Shown: positions 1-10,998, numbered from the stretch's first letter. The stretch is DNA of 64,000 nt from Cercophora sp. LCS_1 (GCA_036250225.1 JAPZLL010000076.1:1-64000), one strand, 5' to 3'. Numbers and translations are program-made. The notes: generated by a model from the sequence alone, not told the origin.

Positions 1-200
1 TATCGATTAATCTGGCTGGGCATTGCTGGGTGTTGCTTGGCATGCGCACGTGCCCTCCCCATCAAGACTTTGCCCTCAAGCATCAACATTATGCTGCATA
101 CCAACCCTTTGTCGTATGAGGCAGAGATTTCATGAGTGTAATCTCCAGAGAAAGCGCTTTTGATGCATGTACTTTTCAGCAGTTTTGATCCAAATAAGTT

Positions 201-305
201 CAATGAATCCTACTCACGAAAATCGCAATGAATCCTACCCCCTGTTTTCAAATGTGGCCCAAGCTTCCCCCACCCATTTTCAATGAATCCTACTACAATT
301 CATTG
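201..305. repeat. Three copies of a 13-bp direct repeat, last one in a hairpin
   Basis: The 13-mer CAATGAATCCTAC occurs at 201-213, 226-238 and 281-293. The third copy also forms an inverted repeat: CAATGAAT at 281-288 is matched by ATTCATTG at 298-305, with a 9-base loop. The copies are perfect. No coding frame explains them. Nothing else could be recognised in the flanking 1-1031 stretch, which lies upstream of the first HET gene. Confidence 0.75.
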
Positions 306-1031
306 GAGAATAATGGTTAGGGCCCTTCGCCTCCAGGCCGCCCAGATGGCTTTCTCCAGGGCGCTTGTCACAAAATCGGTCTTGGGGTCATCGTTTTCAT
401 CCTTCTGACCCAAGTCCTCGTGCTGCTGTTTTTCCTCTGGCATAACCGCGGTATTAATGTGGATGGGTAGTAGTTCTCTATCCCGGGACTATGCTTGTGG
501 TGCTGACCTCGATTCACTAACAGATCTGAGCCCCTCCTGAAGAAGAAGCATTGAATACCCCGAATACTCTAAAAGCTCGCCGCATTCTGAAGACCCACCA
601 CAGACTGATACCCTGTAGACTCAAGGCGTTCCCTCAGGGCCTCTCATTAGTTCGTTATCCGTCATTCTCATATTGGTATGATTTTGGACCAGTTGTTAGA
701 GTGGATATCATTTCCTAGAAGTTTGTCTAATTTCTAGTGTATAGCTTGCAGGTGCTTTCCGGGTCAACGAAGAATGGATTATTAGGGTTACCTCGTGTGC
801 ATGCGGTAGTATGAAGCCCTTAGGATGGTTGTGTGTTGTTGGTGGGGTGAAAACTAGACAGTATTTCATCTTGTCAGTGGTGTGACCGAACCCTCGTGCA
901 TCAGGCCACCCGCAGATCACCCCATCGTTCATCGACGGTCAAATTAGCTGCGTCCATCCGCTGGGTCATGGTTCAATACCCATCAAACAGCGCATCTCAT
1001 CTATTCTAGAACCATTATTTTGCGACGAAGG

Positions 1032-3095
1032 ATGGATGACACGTATGTGTACAGTCCACTGGACTGTGAAAAGCAGGAGATCAGGCTCTTTCGCGCCAAC
1101 CGACTCCTCGATCGCACAAACAGTTTCGGTTTCTCTCTACTTCAAATCACACTGAATGAAGCAGGAAACCTCGGTTATATCGCATTGTCCTACGTCTGGG
1201 GAGATCCTCACAGGACTTCTCCCGTAATTCTCGAGAACGGAAGAGTACTCCTTGTGACGGAGAATCTGAGATCCTTCATTGACCAATTCTTTTCGCATTC
1301 AGTCCCCGATGTCTGTTACCTTTGGATCGACTCAATATGCATCAATCAAGATGACGCCATTGAGAAAAGCTGGCAAGTCCAGCAAATGAGATGCATTTAC
1401 GAACTGGCCTCCAAGGTCCTTGCCTGGCTGGGGCCGACAACAAACGACAGCGATGTCGCCATGGACTGTTTCGAACGCATTGCCCAAGAAGTGGAAGACG
1501 GAACGTCGGAATTGTTAGCATCGTTTCGGGAGTTCTACGGGTTTACACCCGAGTCGCCTGGCGCCAAGGTCATTCTGAACCCGTGGGCGTCTCCTACAAA
1601 TGCCATCGACGGACCGTTGTTGAAGCGCATTGCGGAACTCGTTTCCGAGGCATGCCAAAGGGATGATTTCCCACTCGATGCCCTGACGTCCCTCTTCCGC
1701 CGTCCGTGGTGGGAACGTGCATGGGTGCTGCAGGAGGCTCAGGCCAATGATGTCGTCGTTGTGTCTTGTGGGGCGAAGAGGACAAAGCTGTCTCACATTC
1801 AGCTGGTATTTCAGGGTCTTGAGAGTTGTAGCTATCGCTTGGAAGCCATGTCCCTCGAGGGAGGTGGTCGGCGTCTGACTCAACAGCAGCAAAGGATCCT
1901 GAGGTGGGGGCGAAACGAGCTCAGTAGCATCGCGACGCCGTTGCTCGAGGGCGGCGTTTTGGGGTGCACCCTTGAGGAAGTGCTCGAGCGGATGCATGGC
2001 CCAGGAGGTGAAGCGAGCCGCCGTGTCAAGGCAAGCGACCCTCGGGACCTTGTCTTTGCGATGCTGGGCTTGCCTGTTCTCCGCGATACCGTCCGAGCTA
2101 TCGTCCCTGACTACACGAAGACCTGTCGGGATGTCTTCATCGAGACTGCACGCGCGCTCATTGTTCACGGCGCCACCAACATGCTGTGGTACTGTTCGAC
2201 ACCTGACAGTGCCGATGGGATTGACGGTCTCCCCTCATGGGTCCCGGACTGGTCGTCGACGTCGATATCGCCAGTCGCTTGGATCCTCAAGATGGGAGAT
2301 TATTGGCCGACACTCCCTAAGGGAAATAGTCCTTCTCCCGAGCCCCAGTTCTGGACCGGCAATGTCAACAAGTTCAGCATCGAGATGGTTGGCTATGAGC
2401 TTGGAAGGGTCCAAAGTACAGGAGATTGTCGACGAGGATACGATGGAACAGTTGACAAACAGACATTTATCGGGCGTTGGGTATGGGAGCTGTATCGACT
2501 CACTAACGATTGCGGGTGTAGCAGCGCCTACATCACACCAGACAACAAGATGCGGGCGGCGTGGCACACGGCCATTCTCGGTAGCGTAGGGTGGACGGGG
2601 CTGCATTTAGGAGCCCAGGTGGTCAATCTGGGTCTAATCAGAGGGAATGATCGAGGTGATTCTTCCTGTGCGTCAGGAATCTTCACCTCGATAAACAAGA
2701 CCGAAGCAAAGTTGGAGGTGTTGTTAAACGGCCCAAGCAGCTCCCATCCACGGACAATTCAGGACTGGATGACCCGAATAGCTGCAGAACCACGAGAGCC
2801 CGAAAGTGTGGTCGGGAATGGGGTTTCGGTGATGCAGCAACAGCTCGCGTTCGTAAGTGCCACTGACACCCAACAGCGGCCCTTTGTCACTGCCAATGGG
2901 TACCTCGGCATAGGCACTTCGGCACTGCGGCAAAACGACATGGTCGTTTTGATTCCAGGGATCCGGGCACCGTGGATTTTGCGGGGCGTGGCAGGTGGGA
3001 AGGCGCGACTGGTTGGTCCGGCGTATGTGCATGGCATCATGCGTGGAGAGTGGATGACTACAAGCCCTCGGCTGAAGCAGTTCACCGTGTGCTGA
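1032..3095 (+). CDS. HET-domain protein (heterokaryon incompatibility family), copy 1
   Basis: This is an intronless gene of 687 residues. The start is taken at the ATG at 1032; the frame is open a little further upstream only from a TTG. The N-terminus has the usual HET-protein lead (Y-PLD---EIRL). The HET core follows, with ALSYVWGD at residues 51-58 and LWIDSICINQDD at 97-108. Downstream are the RPWWERAWVLQE segment (nt ~1701-1740) and LPSWVPDW (nt ~2230-2250). Family knowledge: HET domains trigger growth arrest or cell death after non-self fusion and have a TIR-like fold; the long C-terminal part is variable and presumably does the sensing. All core motifs are intact and the frame is clean, so this is the best candidate for a functional HET gene here, together with the copy at 14.1-16.1 kb. 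An HNH-like gene follows on the same strand after 555 bases. Confidence 0.9.
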   Translation: MDDTYVYSPLDCEKQEIRLFRANRLLDRTNSFGFSLLQITLNEAGNLGYIALSYVWGDPHRTSPVILENGRVLLVTENLRSFIDQFFSHSVPDVCYLWIDSICINQDDAIEKSWQVQQMRCIYELASKVLAWLGPTTNDSDVAMDCFERIAQEVEDGTSELLASFREFYGFTPESPGAKVILNPWASPTNAIDGPLLKRIAELVSEACQRDDFPLDALTSLFRRPWWERAWVLQEAQANDVVVVSCGAKRTKLSHIQLVFQGLESCSYRLEAMSLEGGGRRLTQQQQRILRWGRNELSSIATPLLEGGVLGCTLEEVLERMHGPGGEASRRVKASDPRDLVFAMLGLPVLRDTVRAIVPDYTKTCRDVFIETARALIVHGATNMLWYCSTPDSADGIDGLPSWVPDWSSTSISPVAWILKMGDYWPTLPKGNSPSPEPQFWTGNVNKFSIEMVGYELGRVQSTGDCRRGYDGTVDKQTFIGRWVWELYRLTNDCGCSSAYITPDNKMRAAWHTAILGSVGWTGLHLGAQVVNLGLIRGNDRGDSSCASGIFTSINKTEAKLEVLLNGPSSSHPRTIQDWMTRIAAEPREPESVVGNGVSVMQQQLAFVSATDTQQRPFVTANGYLGIGTSALRQNDMVVLIPGIRAPWILRGVAGGKARLVGPAYVHGIMRGEWMTTSPRLKQFTVC

Positions 3096-3650
3096 GACTT
3101 CCTCGAGCCTCCATGGCATTCCGGCTGGTTCTGTCATTATCGTGGTCGTAACGCGTGTCGTTATCGTCCGAGGTCGCATTATCGGGCACATACGCGGCTG
3201 CAACCGCGCCCGATTTGCGCCTTCCACTTGTGCTTGTGAGGGGCAATTTGCAGCCAGCCGCGAGAGGAAGGAGCAGCTGTGAGCGGATGCTTGCGCAGGC
3301 AGACGACACCGACCGCACAGCTTTCCTTTCTTCGCCGCTTTTTTATTACACCCCAAAATACGAGATATCAGCGAGTTCGAGGCATAGTTCAGTATCCTTC
3401 GACGGATCTCCACCCCACCCCATCATCAGGCGATTCGACTTCGCATACGAAGTCACAGACACGACCCGAATTTGCGACACCTCGCCCGGGCGGTCGTGGA
3501 GATAGCCTTCCGTTCAGAGCCTCCCTTCAAGTATTCTGTATCTTCAGGTAGTCCATGGCCCCCAAAGCACACATTCACATGGATAACCAGGAGCGTTTCA
3601 GGGTCCAGGCGAACGTCGTCGAACTTGTCGATTGCGGGCACTGAGCTGCC
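3096..3650. other. Intergenic stretch between HET copy 1 and the HNH-like gene
   Basis: About 555 bases with no convincing complete gene. An ATG at 3555 opens a 29-codon frame that is in phase with the gene starting at 3651 and is closed by a TGA just before it (at 3642-3644). It may be an upstream ORF, or the former N-terminus of that gene. Confidence 0.4.
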
Positions 3651-4976
3651 ATGGCCTCAGTCATGGCCTCGATCATAACCACATCAACGTACTGCGGTAC
3701 TTTGTCGACGAACTGTTTCCACCGTGGGCCAGATGACGAATTTACCACGTGGCCGCTGGCACCGATTAGCGCACCGCCGTTGCTACTAGCCGACTTGGAC
3801 TCCCAGCCTGAGCCGCGGACAGAAGGAGAGCTCAGGCAACAGTTTGTCAAGTACCTGCAGTGGTGCTGCAGCAATTATCGCTTTTTGCCGCGCATCGAAG
3901 ACGCGTGTAAATGGCGATACACCGGGAGATGGCTATGGTCACTTCAGGTCTTGGCGCTGGACTCCGATTCGACGATCCGGCGGTTGAACCTTCAGGAATT
4001 CACAAAGGTGACGGGCCCTGGCGGCCTGAGCCGACATAAATACCTTGGATGCATGGTTCTTGTTCCTAGGGACACGGTAATCAAGATTGAGGCGGCGTGG
4101 TACAACAAAACGATCAGATCGCCGTGGCCGAAGGGCGAGGGCGAGGACAGTGCAGACGAGGACAGCGATTCCATGTCGTCACCGGAACAGGGGGACGCGG
4201 AAGCTGTGAGAAGAGCAAAAGACTTGAAAGATGTTGAGGAACATGTCAAGGAATGGTATGGCGGCTACTGCATTCTCACCGGAACCCGCCACTTGACCAG
4301 GGCGCAGTCGATCCTTGGGGAGGAGTTCCGGAAAGAGGGGAGCCCAATCTGGCGTCAGCTTCACACTCTCTGGCCGCATGGAATGTATCGGCTCATGCAC
4401 ATCAAGGAGGAGGAGAACATCCTTCCTCTCGCGTGCCACGCCCAAGTCCTGTTAGAGAAACATCTCCTTGGCCTTCGGCCAATGCAGCACGCTTCAGACC
4501 CGAGCCGCATCTTGTATCTCCAGGTCATCTTCTTTGACGATCTTTTCTTCGAGACGGGCTTGTCGTCGAAACGCCCAGAGCCGATTACGGACCTAGTGGA
4601 TGTTCGCCCAGGGACCTATCCACGGCAGATACGACATGGCGATGTTTTCAAGCTAGTGACCCGAGACCCAATCAATCGGCCACTCCCACGCTTCAGCTGC
4701 CTCAAGATCCGGTATGCAATTCAAGGTCTCCTGGCGATCCAGCGGTGTTACGACGCGCTGAAACATGTCTTCGGTGGCCCACCTCCGGACGTTGAGACAT
4801 CTGGGCTGCTGTTTCGGCTCGCATCCAATGATTCCTCGCTGCCATGGGACTGGGAAGAAGACTTGAATACTGCCGTCCGTCATGGCATCTTGGATCGTGA
4901 GTTGAGGCAAAAGTGGGAGACAGCAATCCTTCAGGACAAGCACCGGAAGGCTGCAGAGGCTTGGAATGAGGGATAG
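3651..4976 (+). CDS. Divergent HNH-nuclease-like fungal protein
   Basis: Intronless, 441 residues. Around residues 205-225 is a GGYCILTGTRHLTRAQSI segment. Near residues 258-282 is a segment NILPLACHAQVLLEKHLLGL (~20 residues) followed by RPM. Together these match the layout of fungal HNH_2-type proteins: C--TG---AHI near the start, then N-L-L---H-L---- --F-L-P. In this copy the usual AHI histidine is Gln (AQS), so nuclease activity is doubtful. An acidic Ser/Asp-rich linker (EDSADEDSDSMSS) lies before the core. Function is unknown; fungal HNH_2 proteins are numerous and mostly uncharacterised. The start is uncertain, because an in-phase 29-codon ORF from 3555 ends in TGA immediately upstream. 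The gene follows HET copy 1 on the same strand. Family assignment rests on motif layout only. Confidence 0.6.
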   Translation: MASVMASIITTSTYCGTLSTNCFHRGPDDEFTTWPLAPISAPPLLLADLDSQPEPRTEGELRQQFVKYLQWCCSNYRFLPRIEDACKWRYTGRWLWSLQVLALDSDSTIRRLNLQEFTKVTGPGGLSRHKYLGCMVLVPRDTVIKIEAAWYNKTIRSPWPKGEGEDSADEDSDSMSSPEQGDAEAVRRAKDLKDVEEHVKEWYGGYCILTGTRHLTRAQSILGEEFRKEGSPIWRQLHTLWPHGMYRLMHIKEEENILPLACHAQVLLEKHLLGLRPMQHASDPSRILYLQVIFFDDLFFETGLSSKRPEPITDLVDVRPGTYPRQIRHGDVFKLVTRDPINRPLPRFSCLKIRYAIQGLLAIQRCYDALKHVFGGPPPDVETSGLLFRLASNDSSLPWDWEEDLNTAVRHGILDRELRQKWETAILQDKHRKAAEAWNEG

Positions 4977-5186
4977 GAAGACCCAGAGGGCAGAAAGCGC
5001 AAAGCGGAAGAGCAGGGAGATGAGTGAACAAAGACCGGGCATCAAATATCCCAGGTGGAGTATTCCCAAGGTGTGTATGTAGGATAAGAGGCCCGTAAAG
5101 CATAGGTAATTTAATGGTCTCGAACTATGATATGCCTCGTCTTGTGTCGATACCCCAACCCGTCCATTCTTTCGTTATAGATACCC

Positions 5187-6588
5187 TTAGCGAACCACGA
5201 CATTGCCAGGGAGTGCTTTGAGCCCTGAAAACAAAAGTAAGTACCAGAACACTCCTGGGCGGTCTGAGGCGACCAGAACACATGACACTCACATTCACCC
5301 TTGACCCCAACCTCCTCATGCACTCTCGTCGGGATCGTGCAGCCAACAATCTCCTCTCGGTTCTGAATCTTGAGCACACTGCTGCACGTATCAGTCGAGC
5401 ACCCATTCTTGCCAAGCTCATCCATTGCCCTCTGAAGCGAATTATCCTTCCAACCAAAGAGGTAATCCCCATGCTGCCCATGCCCAACCCTGTTTTCATC
5501 AGTCTCTCAACGTCGTCCCTTCAAACAAGGGTATAGTACTCACGAGTCACCAAAGCTATACACAAACGGCTGCTTCCCATTCCCGAAATACTTTGGGTCA
5601 TTGAATTGCTTCGTATCAAGCATGATCTCGTACATGACCTGCGGCACGCGCACAGGGTGTGTACTAGGGCAACTAGCACCCGCTAGCACAGCGCGATTGG
5701 GTGTGTACGCCATGTGGCTGCGGTGATCGGGGCTGTCGAGGTTCTTACCGTCCCAGCAAGTCGGGAAGATTATGGTTGCGCGGATGCCGCCCGGACAGAC
5801 CTTTGTGGGGAATTCAGATGTATCACGCGAGTCGCATGGTGCGCCGCCTTCGCCGTTACCGTTGCATCGGTGGCAGATGCCCGGGTAGGCGTTGGATTTG
5901 CTGCGGACTGAGGGGTCGCCTGCTACCATGCGGAAGCCCTGTTGTTGTTTATCAGCATCTTTGCCGTTCATACCCAGGTCCAGTAGCACCCTCCAATACC
6001 TCTTTCTCATCGCCCTCATCCTCATGTTTTTCGGGTTGGTTATGGCTGGCTCTCTGGCCAACCTGGCTGAGGTTGGGGTTCGGGACTTACAGGCTTGAAC
6101 GATGTGGTCGTGGCAATCTTCCCGCCAAAGGGCTCCATGTAATACACCGTAAGCCCGCCCTGTTGTGGGAGCAGCTCGGGACTGCTCGGGCGTCTGAAAT
6201 TAGCCATCTGCGGCACGAGCTTGTACGAGCCGTTCTCAGGCGACTTGAAATAGACACTGGCGGTCCAGTAGTTGCTCATGTCCTCGGCGTAGAGACACGA
6301 AGTGCAGGTTGAGCGCTTGACGGGGTCGAAATCGGCGGGGTCCATCTGGTGATGTCAGTGCTAAGCTTTGGACTTGTGTGAGAGAGGGGAGAAGGTGGGT
6401 ACCGTCACGTTGAATGAGTTGCCTCCCACGATCTGGTGGGTGTGTGCGGACGGCGAGACGCCTGGTTGGACAATAGGATCAGTGCGCTCGATGACGAGCT
6501 GAGAACAGCCGAAGCGGAGCATGTTTCCCTGGGCTGCAGCGTGGGGAATCAGCGCCGCCGTGGCAGCGAGGAGGGAGAGGGGGAGCAT
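5187..6588 (-). CDS. Secreted DUF1996-domain protein (five exons)
   Basis: Exons as read: 6588-6403, 6345-6091, 5938-5544, 5489-5293 and 5224-5187, all with GT..AG borders, giving 356 residues. A cleavable signal peptide (MLPLSLLAATAALIPHAAA) is followed by QGNMLRFGCSQLVIERTDPI, then by SAHTHQIVGGNSFN. Further on are TCTSC, YYMEPFGG, GFRMVAGDP, FPTCWDGKNLDSPDHRSHMA and YSFGDS. The chain ends in LKALPGNVVVR. These are the hallmarks of fungal DUF1996 proteins, which are extracellular, often near WSC or cell-wall proteins, and of unknown catalytic role. The last exon is only 38 bases but restores the family's ALPG ending. An alternative donor eight bases upstream in exon 4 (GTGAAT rather than GTGAGT) would change two residues. 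Confidence 0.85.
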
Positions 6589-7080
6589 CGTGGCGGTGAT
6601 GTTGGCTCAGAGGACACCTGGGCGAGATCCCTCACAGGGACTGCGCTTCCATGGGCTTGGAAGACTTTAAGTAAGCTTGGTTGCGCAACAGAGGTCTAGC
6701 AATTCCGGCATTCCTTGATAAGATACTTTCTCTGGAAGATGTGGTTTGTGGAGATATTTCCCGGGGACGCGACGCAACTCGATATTATCCAATCGGGTTG
6801 GCCGGTAACAACAGGCACGATTGCCCACTCTATCTACCGGGTTCTGAGGGGTCGGCTAGTTGGGAGCGGCATATTGATCTGCGCACTAGACTGCTTCCTT
6901 GCTCGGCACATCTTGGTTATAGATGGGCATGGTCATCAGCGCCTCCTCGCAATGCATCGAACACACGGTCATCCTAGATGGTAAGGTCGGATACCAAAAG
7001 GAGAACGGATTGATTAATGTTGGGAAACTAGTCTAAAGTTGCACCATCCGACCAAAGAAAGCCAAATAAGCACCATTAAA
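6589..7080. other. Intergenic: upstream of the DUF1996 gene, downstream of an NmrA-like gene
   Basis: About 490 bases. Both flanking genes are on the minus strand, so this holds the DUF1996 promoter and the tail of nothing recognisable on the other side. No conserved site or RNA gene was identified. Confidence 0.4.
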
Positions 7081-8131
7081 CTACTTCCACGCCTTCTCCA
7101 GCATCTCCTTGACCTTCAAAGTCTCAATTTCCACCTCCTCATTCAGCCACTTTTCCGGCTTCATATCAAACAATCCCTGATCAGTCCACAACCCCATGGC
7201 CGCCGCCATACCACTCAAGAACTGCTTGGGGATGAACTGGTAGAGCGGGACCTGGGCCGGCAACTCAGACGACTCGCCCCTCTTGAGCTGCTCAACATCG
7301 TCATACACCACCTCAAACTTGGTACCCTTAACCTCCTCAGCCAATTTGACAAACTCGTTCCAGGTGACCGTATCGCCGCGAATGAACGTCTCATTCTCCC
7401 ATTTGGGGAGATCCAGACTCGCAGCCACAAACTTGGCAACATCAGTGGTGTGCGTAAACACAATGGGTGTGTTTCCACTCCCGGGGATGGCAGCCTTGTT
7501 GTTCGCGATATCAACCCAGAAAACGAGAGGCACGCGGGAGAGATACGATGAAACGCCCTGGAAACCCCAGTAGTCCATGAAGTAGCCGTTGTGGAACGAG
7601 GTGTACTCGAGGGAGGTGGTCTTGGCGAGCTCGTTCTTGGCGTTGAGTTTGTGCAGGACCGAGGGGATTGCCCCGACGTTTCTAATGGGTTGTTAGTCAT
7701 CTACGTGGAATAAACTAGAGGAGGGCAGAAAACGTACTCTTCCTTGACGGGAATGCCCCATTCGCTGGAAATCATGCGCTTGGTTGTCTTGGAGGCGTCG
7801 GCGGCGCGGATCAGCTCAATCTCATTGGGAGTGCTGCCATCTTCGCTGTGCATGGCGATGCCGGAGATGACGGTGTCGATGTTGTTGGCCTCGAGGACTG
7901 AGACGATGGACGGGATGGAGGTGTAGTCGACAGCGAGGATGGTGGCGCCGATCTCGGCAGAGAGGGCGGCGTTGGCCTGGGGTATTGTTAGGCAGGATGC
8001 GCTGGAGAAATAGGTTGGGGACATACCTTGCGAGAGAGAATGAAAACTTGGTGCTTTCTAGTTGCGAGGATGGCATCGACAATGGCACGGCCGACGTTGC
8101 CGGTGCCGCCTGCGACTGCGATGATGGCCAT
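7081..8131 (-). CDS. NmrA-like / isoflavone-reductase-like NAD(P)-binding protein, copy 1
   Basis: Three exons (8131-8027, 7976-7738, 7681-7081) give 314 residues. The N-terminus MAIIAVAGGTGNVGRAIVDA carries the GxxGxxG dinucleotide-binding loop of atypical short-chain dehydrogenases. Later segments fit the family too: IDTVISGIA, SSEWGIPV, NGYFMDYWG and FTHTTDVAKFVA. Members of this group either reduce small aromatic substrates or act as redox-sensing regulators (NmrA, HSCARG); which applies here cannot be told. The ATG lies 417 bases from the ATG of a divergent Zn2Cys6 factor, so the two probably share a control region. Length is normal and no defect is visible. Confidence 0.88.
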
Positions 8132-8548
8132 TGTTAGTGAAGGTGGTGTTGCGAGAAGTTGATTGTGTTGAAGATGAGTTGTCAAGGTCTGTTGGGAGTT
8201 TTTGCTGCTGTGTCTGGGAATTGAAGAAGAAATGATGATGGAACCCATTCCACTTATAGTCCACGTCGAGATGTGGAGCCTTGTTGTTGACTTGTGCAAC
8301 CCTCCTCCCGGATACAAATTGGTTCCGCGATGCTGACATTCATGAGAGGAATCCTGAACAGAAAAATGGGTTACTTTCCTCAATGGCTACTGCGTGCGTC
8401 ACTCATCTTTTGTGTAGGCTGACCCACCAGCCGGAAGCAATTTGGTCAGCGCCCTTTTCGGATGCATTTTGCATCCGAACCTGCCTGCATCCTGTTGCTT
8501 ACAAAAACTTCGCACCACTCGTTACCATATCGGCTTCATCAAGCAACC
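8132..8548. promoter_or_regulatory. Shared divergent promoter between NmrA-like gene and Zn2Cys6 factor
   Basis: 417 bases separate two oppositely oriented start codons. A CA/GT-rich stretch near the NmrA-like gene (8140-8240) looks like its 5' leader. No palindromic CGG-type site could be defined with confidence. The call is based on layout alone. Confidence 0.45.
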
Positions 8549-10464
8549 ATGTCCGATTCTTCCCAGCCACGGAAACGCGTGTTCCAGGCGTGCGCGCGAT
8601 GTCGGACCGCCAAGCTGCGATGCGATGGTCAAACACCGACTTGCTCTCCCTGCGCCGACCGCGGCCACGACGAATGTGTCTATCCCACACGGAAGACACG
8701 CGGGCCGGGAAAGAGCAAAAAACGGATGGAGGCTTTGGAGGCGCGACTGGCCGCTCTTGAGTCAAAAGGAAGAGAGCTCTCCCTCGCGGCGGCCTCACAA
8801 GACTCATTGCACCCCGATCGACTGTGTCGAGCTCAATCGACCCCGGAATCCGCTGACGAAACAAGGCCCAGCCAGATCCGAGCCCACCTCGTCCGAGCCC
8901 GAAGGGCATCAACCTTCCAGGTGGCATGCTTTTTGAACAGGTGTCTCAGCGAATGACCCTCCTGCGACGCGAGGAATGCATGCATCCTTTGTCGAGGAAC
9001 AGTCCATCGCCACTGAAACCTGGGACGGCCGAGCTCTGGCTTGTCGAGCAGAACGTAGGCGACACCTATGCCGAACTGCCGTTCTTCGGCATATCCTGGC
9101 TTCTGGAGCAGATTTGGCGGCCGGATGCTCTCAATCGCCCTGACGCTGCGTGGCAAGGCATTCTCAGCTCCGTCCTTGGCAACACCATTCTAGCAAAGAC
9201 TCTCAATGGCTCATTTCCTGATGTCGCCGTTTACGCGTGGTCCATCTTCAGAAACGCATATGCTGTTCTCCCTGAGCTGATCCTCAACGGCAATAATGTT
9301 GACGCGGTGCAGGCCGTCATGGCAATGGTCCTCTTCATCCGGCAGTCTGCAGACACTCGGACAATAAGTCATTTGATCTCAGTGGCTGTACGCATGCAGC
9401 ATCTTGTCGCCTATCGGCCGGTTGGGCCAGGAAGCATCGATGCTGAAAACAAAGCCCGGCTTTCTTGGACCCTCTTCATCCTTGACATGGACATAGCTAT
9501 GAACACCGGTCTTCCTCCATCGCACGCATCGCTGCCAACCGCCGACTTTGAAACGGAAAGTGAGAAAGATACCATCTTCTGTCTGCGATTCACTCTCGCT
9601 CAGATTCAACACCGCCTCATTCCTTTGCTCACCTCCTCGGACGAATCCTTACTTCTCAACCTCCAAGCTGAACTCGAAAACTGGCGTGTCTCAGTCCCAC
9701 CACCCTTCCGCCCCGAACATCCAGATGACCTTAACCCCGCAGAACCCCCCGAAGCTCCATCCGTCCATCTACTTGGCCTCCACTTGGCCTATCACACAAC
9801 AAACAACCACCTCCTCTGGACCCTTATCCAACACCTCTCAGCCCTACACTATTCCTCGCTACCAACCCTAAACGCCCTTACACACACCTACAAAATCACG
9901 GTCCGCGCCACAGCCCGAACAATCCTTAGTCTTACCCCTCGCCTCCCCATCACCCTCCCAACCCTTTGGCCCGCCCTCCACCACGCGCTCTCAGCAGCCA
10001 TCATCCTCCTGACCGTCATCTGCAAAGAACCAACCCACCCCGAGGCACGCCACGACATCTCCATTTTACGCTCCCTCGTCGCCTTTCTCAACAAAGCAAT
10101 CACGTCCGGCTGCGCCCTGTTCAAACTTCGCGATGGAATATCGCGATTCATCACAGTAGCAGAAGGCGCGGTGTCCGTCGCAGAAAAGGAAACAATGCCT
10201 GTTAACCCGGCACTCTGGCCTCTTCGAGTCGCCAATGGAGAGACGGCTAAGAGTGTTTCCGTGTTGTTGACGTGCCAGGTAAAAAGTCCAATGGGGCTGG
10301 CTTGGGCTTTGCTCGGACGGGAGGGAGTTGGTGATTCACACGGCGCGAAGAGATTGTGTGGCATTATCGGTGTTGATTGGGAGGGCGAGTATGGGCCTTT
10401 TGTGCCAGAGTGTTTGGTTCCAGGGAGTTATGGGTTTCGGTATGGAGGGCCAGGGTTAGGATGA
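8549..10464 (+). CDS. Zn2Cys6 transcription factor, copy 1
   Basis: The ATG at 8549 starts MSDSSQPRKRVFQACARCR. The zinc cluster has Cys at residues 15, 18, 25, 32, 35 and 43, followed by a basic linker (KTRGPGKSKKR) and a short coiled coil (MEALEARLAALESKG). The frame then changes: the main body is open from about 8857 to 10464. An intron with weak borders around 8826-8875 (CTGAC branch at about 8853) restores it; an acceptor at 8920 is the alternative. The body contains the fungal_trans-type middle homology region (YAWSIFRNAY, RLSWTLFILDMDIAMNTGLPP at ~9450-9520). Binding specificity is unknown. It is divergent from an NmrA-like gene, a layout often seen for a pathway regulator and its target. 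The intron position is the main uncertainty. Confidence 0.82.
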
Positions 10465-10998
10465 TGGGCTGGATGTTGTGTCTCCTTCACACGATTTTGT
10501 TTGTGTTGTTGTTTTGCTGCGTTGAGCTTTGGTCAGGTTCTGATACCGAACAACCTCTCCCATTGGCACGAGTGTTTGTAGCTAAAAACAGACCACCTAG
10601 TTGCAAGCTTTGGGACGTGGAGTGATCTTATTCCGTGCTTATGCGGTCTGGCCCGGGCATGTGAATAACCGACTGTTGCGGCCCGGTCGAGCTCGCTGCG
10701 AGGGACGAGAATTTGGCGGTTGCTGCCAATCAGAGCCAAGTGTGATCGGAGCTGAGATTGCAGCTAAACAGCCTAAAATGCTTTCGTTATGCTCCATAGC
10801 CAGCCGCACTTACATGTGAAATTGCATACTACACTTGCGATTTCGCTTCCGTGACGCTGGGATAGACACAGCCTCAGGAGGGTCCCAACAGTCAGGCGTG
10901 TCCAGATGACTTCCAAGTATAAAGATGTCCAGTTTTATCCGAGAAAATGAAGGACTATCATCGACAAGCTCGTATCGGTTCCTACAGCTCATAACAAG
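10465..10998. other. Intergenic stretch with TATA element upstream of the SH3-like gene
   Basis: About 530 bases with no gene recognised. A TATAAA element at 10918-10923 lies 81 bases before the start codon of the small secreted protein. A similar TATA-to-ATG distance is seen for several other genes here. Confidence 0.45.

Noticed and set aside
1515..2168. 217-codon minus-strand frame inside HET copy 1
   Set aside because: Shadow of the HET gene with no independent features.
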